IMG/VR virus record: IMGVR_UViG_3300034071_000583
Span: 1-32,787 of that record
Length of the DNA stretch: 32,787 nucleotides
Direction: 5' to 3' (one strand)
Origin: a virus
Of the stretch, positions 20,808-28,419 are shown piece by piece. The number at the start of each line of letters is the position of its first letter. Positions within the stretch are counted from its first letter, which is position 1. A program made the position numbers and the translations under genes. Below the pieces are notes generated by a model. That model worked only from the letters and a program-made list of their open reading frames with translations, was not told where the DNA came from and ran no database searches.

Positions 20808-22868
20808 ATGGCCAGAATCTCAAACGACCAACGGCTCTCGAATCTGCACAGCGAAGCCCTGCGCCAGTTCAATGACATCCAGACTGCGCTGCGGGACGAG
20901 CGCCTGCAGTGCCTGCAAGACAGGCGCTTCTACTCCCTGTGCGGCAGCCAGTGGGAAGGCCCACTGTGGGATCAGTATGAGAACAAGCCCAAGTTTGAGG
21001 TCAACAAGATCATGCTGGCGGTCATTCGTATCGTCAACGAATACCGCAACAACCGCATTACTGTGGACTATGTGTCCAAAGATGGCACAGATAACGAAAA
21101 GCTGGCCGAGGTCTGCGATGGCTTGTATCGTGCCGACGAGCAGGCGTCTGTGGCAGACGAGGCCTACGACAACGCTTTCGAGGAGGCGGTCGGCGGCGGT
21201 ATTGGCGCATGGCGGCTGCGCACCGTCTACGAGGATGAAGAGAATGGCGAAGATGACCGACAGCGCATCCGCATGGAGCCGATCTTCGATGCCGATAGCT
21301 CGGTGTTCTTTGACCTGAACGCCAAGCGCCAGGACAAGTCAGACGCCAAGTATGCCTTTGTGGTCACCAGCATGACCCGCGAGAGCTACAAAGAAATCTA
21401 CAACGATGACCCAACGGATTGGCCGAAGATCATCCACCAGTATGAGTTTGATTGGGCAACGCCTGATGTCGTGTTTGTGGCTGAGTACTTCAAGGTCGAG
21501 GAAAAGATCGAGACCATCCGCATCTTCCAGGCCATTGACGGCACCGAGGAGCGTTACAGCTCTGCCGACTTCGCAGCCGACGAGACCTTAGAAGAAACGC
21601 TGGCAGCAGTCGGAACCATCGAGGTGCGGCAGAAAAAGGTCAAGCGCAAGCGCGTGCGCAAATACATCATGTCCGGTGGCAAAGTGCTTGAGGATGCTGG
21701 CTACATTGCTGGCAACTGTATCCCGATTGTGGTGGTCTACGGCAAGCGCTGGTTTGTCGATAACATCGAGCGCTGCATGGGCGCGGTGCGCCTGGCCAAA
21801 GATGCCCAGCGCCTGAAGAACATGCAGCTCTCCAAGCTGGGCGAGATCAGTGCATTGTCCAGCGTTGAGAAGCCAATTCTGGTTCCAGAGCAGGTCGCAG
21901 GCCACCAGGTCATGTGGGCCGAGGACAACCTCAAGGACTACCCATACCTGCTGGTCAATCCGATCACAGGGCCAAACGGCGAGCAGCAAATCAGCGGCCC
22001 CATCGCCTACACAAAAAGCCCACAGATACCGCCAGCAATGGCCGCACTCCTGCAGATCACAGAGACCGACATGCAGGAAATTTTGGGCAACCCGCAAGGG
22101 GCTGACAAGATGGTGTCTGGCATGTCTGGCAAAGCCGTGGAGATGATCCAGACCCGTGTGGACATGCAATCGTTCATCTACATGAGCAATTTTGCCAAGG
22201 GCATGAAACGCAGCGGCGAGATTTGGCTATCAATGGCGCGAGACATCTACGTTGAGGAAAAGCGCAAGATGAAGGCCATTGCGCCAACTGGTGAGTCCAG
22301 CGTAGTCGAACTCATGAAACCTGCGATTGACACCGAAACAGGTGCGATGGTCATGGAGAACGACCTCAGCTCTGCCACCTTTGATGTGATTGCCGAGGTT
22401 GGCCCGTCCAGCAGCAGCAAAAAGCAGGCAACCGTCCGTGCCCTGACCGGAATGCTTGCCATGACGCAAGACCCAGAGACTGCGCAAGTCTTGACCGCAA
22501 TGGCCATGATGAACATGGAGGGCGAAGGCCTCAGCGACACAAACGCCTACTTCCGCAAGAAGCTCCTGCGCATGGGCGTGGTTCAGCCCACCGAGGAAGA
22601 GGCCCAGGAACTCATGGCCGAGATGCAGGGCAAGCCCCAAGACCCCAACGCCATGTATCTCCAGGCAGCGGCAGAAGAAGCCACCGCCAAGGCTGCCCAG
22701 GCCCGTGCCAACACCGTCAAGACCGTGGCCGATGCTGAACTCAGCCGAGCCAAGACGCTGGAGACGCTCGGCAAGGTTGACGAGACCGCCCAGAATATGG
22801 CACTTACAAATGCAGAGGCTGTGCAAGAGATATTGCGCGGCCAGATTGTGCAGCCCGTTGTCAGATGA
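20808..22868 (+). CDS. Portal protein, P22 gp1-like
   Basis: 686 residues (P22 portal has 725). The N-terminal region DIQTALRDERLQCLQDRRFY followed by GSQWEGPLWDQYENKPKFEVNKI and the next helical part match P22-type portal proteins: virion DNA passes through a 12-mer ring of these. A long helical barrel-like C-terminus (about 610-686, rich in Ala/Glu) is present. GAGGA lies upstream of the start. Position directly after the terminase and before a scaffold-like gene completes the identification. Confidence 0.93.
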   Translation: MARISNDQRLSNLHSEALRQFNDIQTALRDERLQCLQDRRFYSLCGSQWEGPLWDQYENKPKFEVNKIMLAVIRIVNEYRNNRITVDYVSKDGTDNEKLAEVCDGLYRADEQASVADEAYDNAFEEAVGGGIGAWRLRTVYEDEENGEDDRQRIRMEPIFDADSSVFFDLNAKRQDKSDAKYAFVVTSMTRESYKEIYNDDPTDWPKIIHQYEFDWATPDVVFVAEYFKVEEKIETIRIFQAIDGTEERYSSADFAADETLEETLAAVGTIEVRQKKVKRKRVRKYIMSGGKVLEDAGYIAGNCIPIVVVYGKRWFVDNIERCMGAVRLAKDAQRLKNMQLSKLGEISALSSVEKPILVPEQVAGHQVMWAEDNLKDYPYLLVNPITGPNGEQQISGPIAYTKSPQIPPAMAALLQITETDMQEILGNPQGADKMVSGMSGKAVEMIQTRVDMQSFIYMSNFAKGMKRSGEIWLSMARDIYVEEKRKMKAIAPTGESSVVELMKPAIDTETGAMVMENDLSSATFDVIAEVGPSSSSKKQATVRALTGMLAMTQDPETAQVLTAMAMMNMEGEGLSDTNAYFRKKLLRMGVVQPTEEEAQELMAEMQGKPQDPNAMYLQAAAEEATAKAAQARANTVKTVADAELSRAKTLETLGKVDETAQNMALTNAEAVQEILRGQIVQPVVR

Positions 22869-22886
22869 CAGAAAAAGGGCGAGAAT
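22858..22886 (+). promoter_or_regulatory. Possible promoter before the scaffold gene
   Basis: TTGTCA (22858-22863) and GAGAAT (22881-22886) are 17 bases apart at the end of the portal gene. The -35 matches consensus at five positions and the -10 at four. A CACCC...GGGTG stem (22902-22906 with 22920-22924) lies between it and the scaffold start and would cover the ribosome site. Confidence 0.35.
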
Positions 22887-22930
22887 GTAATTAACGGTAT
22901 CCACCCAGCCGTTTTTAATGGGTGAGTTTG

Positions 22931-23779
22931 ATGGGGTTGAAGATGAATGAAAAGGCAGAAATTGATGACAGCGAAGTCGAGGTAGAAGAAGAGGAAATCG
23001 TAGTCAGCGAACCCGTTGACGAGGTGGAAACTGAAGATACCGAGGAAGTTGTTGTCAGCATTGGTGAGGAAGCGCCACCTCCCGAAGAACAGACTCATGC
23101 GCCTGAATGGGTACGCGAGCTGCGCAAGACGAACCGAGAATTGCAACGTCAGAACCGCGAGCTTCAGAACAAGCTGCAAACAACCGCACAGACTGAGACC
23201 AAGCCGGTAGTGCTGGGAGTAAAGCCGAAGCTGGAAGATCACGATTACGATGCTGATAAATTTGAGGCAGCATTGGCCGACTGGTTTGAGCGCAAGCGTC
23301 AAGCCGATGAGGCCAGCGCCAGGCAAGAAGCTGAAGTTATGAATCAGCAGAAGGCCTGGAAAGCCAAACTGGATGGCTACGGCAAGGCGAAAGCCGAACT
23401 GCGAGTCAAAGATTTTGAGGATGCCGAGGCCGTGGCCCTGGAAGTCTTCAACATCACCCAGCAAGGCGTCATGCTGCAAGGTGCAGATAACCCTGCTCTT
23501 GTCGTCTACGCACTTGGCAAGAACCCGAAGAAGGCCAAGGAGTTGTCCGACATCAAAGACCCCGTAAAGTTTGCCTTTGCGGTAGCGAAACTGGAGAAAG
23601 AATTGAAAGTTACCAATCGCAGAGCAGCACCAGCACCAGAGCGTATCGTCTCGGGAACTGGACGATCTTCAGGTGCGGTGGACTCAACCCTCGAACGGCT
23701 GAGAGAAGAAGCGGCCCGTACTGGCAACATGACGAAAGTCATTCAGTATCGGGCGCAGAAACGATCAGCACCCAAGTAA
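22931..23779 (+). CDS. Scaffolding protein
   Basis: 282 residues from the ATG at 22931, chosen because GGTGA lies five bases ahead; a GTG at 22922 and an ATG at 22943 are alternatives. The N-terminal 50 residues are strongly acidic (runs of Glu/Val/Asp). A long charged coiled coil (about 60-180) follows, and a basic C-terminus ends QKRSAPK. This is the P22 gp8 plan, in which the basic helix-turn-helix end binds coat protein. P22 scaffold has 303 residues. Position between portal and coat supports the call. No protease domain is seen. Confidence 0.85.
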   Translation: MGLKMNEKAEIDDSEVEVEEEEIVVSEPVDEVETEDTEEVVVSIGEEAPPPEEQTHAPEWVRELRKTNRELQRQNRELQNKLQTTAQTETKPVVLGVKPKLEDHDYDADKFEAALADWFERKRQADEASARQEAEVMNQQKAWKAKLDGYGKAKAELRVKDFEDAEAVALEVFNITQQGVMLQGADNPALVVYALGKNPKKAKELSDIKDPVKFAFAVAKLEKELKVTNRRAAPAPERIVSGTGRSSGAVDSTLERLREEAARTGNMTKVIQYRAQKRSAPK

Positions 23780-23797
23780 TTTTTTTAGGAGTCAATC

Positions 23798-25084
23798 ATG
23801 GCTAATAGTTTTTCAAAAGAAGAGCGCGTTGCGTTCGAGGACATCCTCGAAGGCTTTAACGATGCTCTGGTGTTGTCCCGCAATGTGTCCGTCTACAACA
23901 CCGACGGCACGATGATGGAGCGCACCAACAACGTGATCTATCGCCCCCAGCCCTACATCGCCCAAAGCTATGACGGCATGGATCAAACCGGCAACTTTAC
24001 TGCCTATACCCAGCTCACCGTCCCTGCCACGCTCGGCTTTCAAAAGTCTGTGCCGTGGATTCTGGACGCACTTGAGTTGCGTGATGCGCTGCAAGAGGGT
24101 CGTCTGGGTGATGCTGCAAAGCAAAAGCTCGCCTCCGACATCAACATCGCCATCATGAACGTTGCAGCCGCTCAAGGCTCGCTTGTTGTGACCGTGAATA
24201 CCGCTGCTGGTGACTATGATGACGTTGCCCTGTGCGACTCGATCATGAACGAGCAGGGCGTGCAAGCGTTTGATCGTTACCTGGCCCTGTCGTCGCGCGA
24301 CTACAACGGCATCGCTGGCAATATTGCTGGCGGCGCTACTGGTGGTGGTGCATCGCGCAGTTTCTCTGGAAACAAGTCGAATACCGCTTTCGAGCGTTCT
24401 TTCGTTGGTATGGTTGCAGGCTTTGAGACCTACAAGCTGGACTATGCAAACCGCATTGCGGCCCGCACTGGTTCAGACCCGACGATGAGCACCTTGGCTG
24501 CTGCTGGCAATTACTATGTTCCGCAAGCAACCCAGACCGCTGCTACCGGCGAAACGCAGAACGTCGATAATCGCTTTCAGACCATCACGGTATCCAGCAC
24601 CACTGACCTGCCTGCCGGTACGCCGATCCAGATTCAAGGCGTTGAGGCTGTGCATCACATCACCAAACAGGGTACTGGCTTTGCCAAGACCTTCCGTGTG
24701 GTGCAAGTGGTTAATGCCACGACCTGCGTCATCACCCCCCCGATCATCTCGGCCCAGGGTGGCACTGATGCAGAACTGCAATACCAAAACGTCATCGTGA
24801 CTGCTGCCTCTGGCCGCACCATCACGCGCCTGAACGTGGCTGCTGCGCCTATCAACTGCTTCTGGCAGAAAGATGCGCTGGAGATTCTGCCTGGCCGTTA
24901 TGCTGTCCCGTCTGATGCTGGTGTCGCAGTGATGCGTGCAAGCACCGACCAAGGCATCGAGCTGGTCATGCAGAAGCAATACGATGTCAACACCATGAAA
25001 ACCAAGTATCGTCTCGATACCTTGTTTGGTGTGGTCAATAAGCAGCCAGAAATGTCTGGCATCTTGCTGTTCGGTCAAGCCTAA
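23798..25084 (+). CDS. Major capsid protein, P22 coat-like
   Basis: 428 residues, practically the same length as P22 coat protein (430). The N-terminal stretch with ALVLSRNVSVYN and the later PYIAQSYDGMD followed by LTVPATLGFQKSVPW match the P22 coat family (HK97 fold with an inserted I-domain). AGGAG precedes the ATG. It lies right after the scaffold and before a small structural gene, as expected. No decoration or cleavage motif is seen. Confidence 0.95.
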   Translation: MANSFSKEERVAFEDILEGFNDALVLSRNVSVYNTDGTMMERTNNVIYRPQPYIAQSYDGMDQTGNFTAYTQLTVPATLGFQKSVPWILDALELRDALQEGRLGDAAKQKLASDINIAIMNVAAAQGSLVVTVNTAAGDYDDVALCDSIMNEQGVQAFDRYLALSSRDYNGIAGNIAGGATGGGASRSFSGNKSNTAFERSFVGMVAGFETYKLDYANRIAARTGSDPTMSTLAAAGNYYVPQATQTAATGETQNVDNRFQTITVSSTTDLPAGTPIQIQGVEAVHHITKQGTGFAKTFRVVQVVNATTCVITPPIISAQGGTDAELQYQNVIVTAASGRTITRLNVAAAPINCFWQKDALEILPGRYAVPSDAGVAVMRASTDQGIELVMQKQYDVNTMKTKYRLDTLFGVVNKQPEMSGILLFGQA

Positions 25085-25095
25085 GGAGTTAAATC

Positions 25096-25707
25096 ATGAG
25101 CTATCAAGTAATCTTCACCCAGGGCACGGCTGTCGTCACTGTGCCCGCTGGCGAGAAAATCGCCGTTCAGGCCTTCTCACCGGCAAGCGTGTTTCAGGAA
25201 GTTGGTTTCCCCAATTTCCCTGATTCGCAGGATTTGCTGCAAGTGGTCGAGAACACCACTTATGTGTCACCCGCATTCACCAATGCCACTATCGTGACCA
25301 TTCAAGCTGGTGCATCTGGAGCTTTCTATAGCACCGGAACCTCACCGCAGATCGGAAACAATGGCAATTGGCAGCCGCAACCTGCGCCAGCCAACATCGC
25401 TGATGGCGGTTCGATGGTTATGACTGCTGCAGACTTGCTGACCAGCATCGTCACTGCAACTCCAACCACAGGACGAAATATTCAGTTGCCCACGGCTGCT
25501 GCACTTGAAGCAGCAACTGTGTTTGCAATTGATGACTCGTTCGACTTCAGCATCATCACCTTGGCTGCATTTGCTTTGACTATTACGGTCAATACAGGCG
25601 TAACCATCGTGGGCGGCGCTGCGACTGGTGCTGCTTCCGGTTCTGCGGCGCGTTATCGAATCCGCAAGACTGCTGCCAACACATTCGTTGTGTACCGCAT
25701 CATGTAA
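25096..25707 (+). CDS. Small head-associated beta-rich protein
   Basis: 203 residues with a TAAGGAG site, 11 bases after the coat stop. The N-terminal half contains VTVPAGEKIAVQAFSPAS and NFPDSQDLLQVVENTTYVS. The C-terminal half is a Thr/Ala-rich beta structure similar in style to small virion proteins. No family is certain. Its location directly after coat suggests a decoration or head-fibre role. A strong intrinsic terminator follows its stop. Confidence 0.8.
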   Translation: MSYQVIFTQGTAVVTVPAGEKIAVQAFSPASVFQEVGFPNFPDSQDLLQVVENTTYVSPAFTNATIVTIQAGASGAFYSTGTSPQIGNNGNWQPQPAPANIADGGSMVMTAADLLTSIVTATPTTGRNIQLPTAAALEAATVFAIDDSFDFSIITLAAFALTITVNTGVTIVGGAATGAASGSAARYRIRKTAANTFVVYRIM

Positions 25708-25716
25708 GTGAAACAG

Positions 25717-25747
25717 ACAGGCCAGCAGAGATGTTGGCCTGTTTTTT
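25717..25747 (+). terminator. Rho-independent terminator downstream of the coat operon
   Basis: ACAGGCCA (25717-25724) pairs perfectly with TGGCCTGT (25735-25742), followed by TTTTT. It stands nine bases after the stop at 25707 and 13 bases before the next start. Its placement in a continuous structural operon suggests it lowers expression of downstream tail genes relative to coat. Confidence 0.85.
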
Positions 25748-25760
25748 AATGGAGAACGAA

Positions 25761-25931
25761 ATGCCAATGACCAAAGGTTACTCTCAGAAATCCATCGGCA
25801 AGAATATTGCGATGGAAATGAAATCGGGCAAGCCACAAAAGCAAGCTGTTGCAATGGCACTCAGCACGGCAGCCAAGGCAGCAAAAGCCGCAGGCAAGCC
25901 AAGCAAAGCTCCGATGAAGAAGATGAAATGA
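25761..25931 (+). CDS. Small basic protein (GKPQKQAVAMAL type)
   Basis: 56 residues from the ATG at 25761 (GGAG upstream). The sequence is Lys/Ala/Gly-rich with the motif SGKPQKQAVAMAL and an AKAAKAAGKPSKAPMKK end, resembling a histone-tail-like basic peptide. I recognise it as a short, widespread phage protein type. DNA binding or packaging inside the virion is plausible from its charge. It overlaps the next gene by four bases. Confidence 0.78.
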   Translation: MPMTKGYSQKSIGKNIAMEMKSGKPQKQAVAMALSTAAKAAKAAGKPSKAPMKKMK

Positions 25932-26227
25932 TTAAGTCAGCCGCAATCGTCAAGACCAAAACTCTCGCCCCGTGGCGAGAGTTGCGGCTGCAAAAGCGCA
26001 AAGCCAAAAAGGTTGCAATGCTTGAGCGCAAAGCGATCAAGCAGTATTACCCATCCCGCATTGATGCCCCAATCATTGAGGTGCAAGCTTCACCGCAGGA
26101 TGATGCTCCCCCAACCCGCACTGAGCTGGAGGCCAAGGCCACAGAACTTGGAATCAGGTTTGATGGTCGCACAAAGGACAAAAAGCTGGGACAATTGATC
26201 CAGGACAGACTGTCTACAGGAGAATGA
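25928..26227 (+). CDS. Basic protein with HeH/LEM-like C-terminal helix pair
   Basis: 99 residues. The N-terminal 40 residues are very basic (RELRLQKRKAKKVAMLERKAIKQ). The C-terminal 35 residues (TRTELEAKATELGIRFDGRTKDKKLGQLI) resemble the HeH/LEM helix-extension-helix domain (often SAP-like, nucleic-acid binding). It starts in ATGA overlap with the previous stop. The role is unknown; its place among other basic proteins suggests DNA binding in the head or neck. Confidence 0.75.
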   Translation: MIKSAAIVKTKTLAPWRELRLQKRKAKKVAMLERKAIKQYYPSRIDAPIIEVQASPQDDAPPTRTELEAKATELGIRFDGRTKDKKLGQLIQDRLSTGE

Positions 26228-26228
26228 C

Positions 26229-26711
26229 ATGGGATGGACCAAGCGCCAATTTATTGAGCAGGCTTTCGATGAGATTGGTCTGGCCTCCTATGCCTTCGAC
26301 CTCGGCCCAGAGCAAATGCAGTCTGCTCTGCGCAGGCTGGACACCATGCTGGCCGCCTGGAATGCTTTGGGCATTCGTCTGGCATACCCGCTGCCATCCA
26401 GCCCCCAGGACAGTGATCTGGACGAGCAGACCAACGTGCCCGACAGCTCCAACGAGGCCATCTACACCAACCTGGCCATCAAGTTGGCTCCGAGCTACGG
26501 CAAGCAGGTGATGCCTGACACCAAGGCCACGGCCAAGGAGTCGTACAACACGCTCCTGTCCCGTGCTGCCATGCCAATGGAGCAGCAATTGCCCAGCACC
26601 ATGCCAGCAGGCGCAGGCAACAAGCCCTGGCGCGTTTACGACAATCCATTCATTCGTCCACCAGCCGATCCCGTCCTGGCCGGTCAAGACGGCCCAATCG
26701 AATACTACTGA
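26229..26711 (+). CDS. Tail accessory factor, P22 gp4-like
   Basis: 160 residues (P22 gp4 has 166). An N-terminal helix (GWTKRQFIEQAFDEIGLAS) is followed by DLGPEQMQSALRRLDTMLAAWNALGI, aligning with P22 gp4's [23 protein letters not shown]. Later MPAGAGNKPW corresponds to P22's MPTGSGN. In P22 gp4 is the first tail factor added to the portal and receives the tailspikes. The C-terminus ends EYY. Confidence 0.9.
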   Translation: MGWTKRQFIEQAFDEIGLASYAFDLGPEQMQSALRRLDTMLAAWNALGIRLAYPLPSSPQDSDLDEQTNVPDSSNEAIYTNLAIKLAPSYGKQVMPDTKATAKESYNTLLSRAAMPMEQQLPSTMPAGAGNKPWRVYDNPFIRPPADPVLAGQDGPIEYY

Positions 26712-26723
26712 GGAACAGCAGTC

Positions 26724-27704
26724 ATGCCAACGATCAATCAACTATCGCCCATTTCTCAAGTATCCGGTGGCGATCAGCTCCCGATCTATGTGCCCAACAA
26801 TGGTGACGCACGCAGGGTTTCGGTCACGCAACTGCTTCAATATTTTCAGCAGACGTTTGCATCTCCGACCTTAGCGACGAACCTATACGTTCCAGGCACA
26901 GGCTTTAACATCACCGTGCCAACACCCGTCAGCAATGACCAGTGGATGCTCTTGCAGCCTGCTGGAACACTGGCAACTGGCACGATCACCCTGCCATTGA
27001 ACACTGGCGTGCCTGATGGCACCACGGTGCTGATTACGACCACGCAAGAGATCACCTCGCTGACCATTGCCCTGAATGGCGCATCTGCCATTTTTGGTGC
27101 AGTCACAAGTCTGGGCGCAGGCTGTGCGGCTATTTATCGCTTTTACCAGCCCACAAATTCTTGGTACAACATCAACGCAGAGACAGTTTTTGCAGCAGGC
27201 ATTGCTGCATGGTTGACCACGCCATCCAGCGCCAATTTGCGTGCGGCAATGACGGACGAGACCGGCACTGGTGTGCTGGTGTTCAACAACACCCCGACTT
27301 TAATCACGCCAAACATTGACGCAGCCACAGGCACAAGTCTGGCAGTGACTGGTGCAGTCACTTCATCTGGCACGGCTGGCGTGGGCTATGCCACAGGCGC
27401 AGGCGGCACTGTCACCCAAGGGTCAAGCCGCACCACAGGCGTGACGATCAACAAGACATCTGGTGCGATAACCCTGTTCAGTGCAGCAGGCACAACTGCG
27501 GCAACAACATTCACCGTGACCAACAGCACCGTTGCAGCAACCGATGTCATCATCCTGAGCCAGAAATCAGGCACAGACCTGTATGATTTGATGGTCACAG
27601 CAGTGGGCGCTGGAAGTTTCAACATCACATTCCGCACTACGGGTGGCACGACAACCGAGCAGCCCGTTTTCAACTTTGCGGTCATCAAAGGCGTGGCTGC
27701 GTAA
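26724..27704 (+). CDS. Tail fibre / structural protein with beta-rich C-terminal domain
   Basis: 326 residues. The N-terminus (MPTINQLSPISQVSGGDQLP, then YVPNNGDARRVSVTQLLQYF) is a recurring anchor in aquatic phage virion proteins. The C-terminal 100 residues, from VTQGSSRTTGVTINKTSGAI to FNFAVIKGV, are a recurring fibre-tip domain of many phages. The middle is Thr/Ala-rich beta. It lies between the gp4-like and gp10-like genes, where P22 has nothing. It may therefore be a head or neck fibre or an extra receptor-binding protein. Confidence 0.78.
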   Translation: MPTINQLSPISQVSGGDQLPIYVPNNGDARRVSVTQLLQYFQQTFASPTLATNLYVPGTGFNITVPTPVSNDQWMLLQPAGTLATGTITLPLNTGVPDGTTVLITTTQEITSLTIALNGASAIFGAVTSLGAGCAAIYRFYQPTNSWYNINAETVFAAGIAAWLTTPSSANLRAAMTDETGTGVLVFNNTPTLITPNIDAATGTSLAVTGAVTSSGTAGVGYATGAGGTVTQGSSRTTGVTINKTSGAITLFSAAGTTAATTFTVTNSTVAATDVIILSQKSGTDLYDLMVTAVGAGSFNITFRTTGGTTTEQPVFNFAVIKGVAA

Positions 27705-27892
27705 TGGCCACCAAGCCCAAGTCATCTGTCAATAAGGCGGCTGTTTACACTAAGCCGACTATGCGCAAGAACCTGTTTGAGAAGATCAAAGGGCAGGCTG
27801 TGCAGGGCACTGAAGCTGGGCAGTGGTCAGCTCGCAAGGCGCAATTGCTGGCCAAGCAGTACAAGGCCAAAGGTGGAGGTTACAAGTCATGA
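27704..27892 (+). CDS. Small basic protein
   Basis: 62 residues, starting in an ATG that overlaps the previous stop (TAATG). It is Lys-rich with YTKPTMRKNLFEKIKGQA and a C-terminal QWSARKAQLLAKQYKAKGGGYKS, a pattern I recognise from short virus proteins of unknown function. Probably one of a set of basic virion proteins. Confidence 0.78.
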   Translation: MATKPKSSVNKAAVYTKPTMRKNLFEKIKGQAVQGTEAGQWSARKAQLLAKQYKAKGGGYKS

Positions 27893-28122
27893 AGGCCACG
27901 CAGAAATCGCTCAAGGACTGGAGTGCACAGAACTGGCGCACAAAGTCTGGCAAGCCGTCCAGCGAGACGGGAGAGCGTTATCTGCCCGAGAAGGCCATCA
28001 AGGCTTTGACACCGGCTGAGTACGCTGCAACAACCCGCGCCAAGCGCGAGGCCACATCCAAGGGAAAACAGTTTGCAAAGCAGCCCAAGAAAGTGGCCGC
28101 AAAAGTTAAGGGTTACAGATGA
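27889..28122 (+). CDS. DUF5872-like basic protein
   Basis: 77 residues from the ATG at 27889 (ATGA overlap). KSLKDWSAQNWRTKSGKPSS at 6-25 followed by ETGERYLPEKAIKAL and AEYAATTRAKREATSKGKQF resembles DUF5872, a short basic domain of unknown function seen in virus proteins and some chromatin-like contexts. Strong positive charge suggests DNA binding. A longer in-frame start would run back into the previous gene and is not favoured. Confidence 0.8.
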   Translation: MKATQKSLKDWSAQNWRTKSGKPSSETGERYLPEKAIKALTPAEYAATTRAKREATSKGKQFAKQPKKVAAKVKGYR

Positions 28123-28415
28123 AAACCCCAGCCTACGCACGCAAAGAAGGCCAGAACCCCAAGGGCGGCTTGAATGCCAAGGGCAGACTCGCGGCCAAGG
28201 CTGAGGGCATGAATCTCAAGCCTCCCGTCAAGTCGGGCGACAACCCAAGGCGAGCCAGCTTCCTGGCTCGAATGGGAAACATGCCTGGCCCAGAGATGAA
28301 AAACGGCGAGCCGACCAGGCTGCTGCTCAGTCTGAAGGCCTGGGGCGCAAGCTCCAAGGAGGACGCACGCTCCAAGGCTAAGGCAATCTCCGCACGCAAC
28401 AAAGCCAAAAAGTGA
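28119..28415 (+). CDS. DUF6321-like basic protein
   Basis: 98 residues in ATGA overlap. It begins TPAYARKEGQNPKGGLNAKGR and continues GDNPRRASFLARMGNMPGPE followed by RLLLSLKAWGASSKEDA. This pattern is the DUF6321 domain, which I associate with basic virus proteins that may bind nucleic acid. It ends four bases before the gp10-like gene. Confidence 0.82.
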   Translation: MKTPAYARKEGQNPKGGLNAKGRLAAKAEGMNLKPPVKSGDNPRRASFLARMGNMPGPEMKNGEPTRLLLSLKAWGASSKEDARSKAKAISARNKAKK

Positions 28416-28419
28416 TGCC

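Noticed and set aside
22571-23479. Long minus-strand open frames across the portal/scaffold junction
   Set aside because: They run opposite two well-supported structural genes and show only low-complexity hydrophobic sequence with no ribosome site.
24473-25078. Minus-strand open frame opposite the coat gene
   Set aside because: Shadow of a highly conserved structural gene with biased codons; no independent support.
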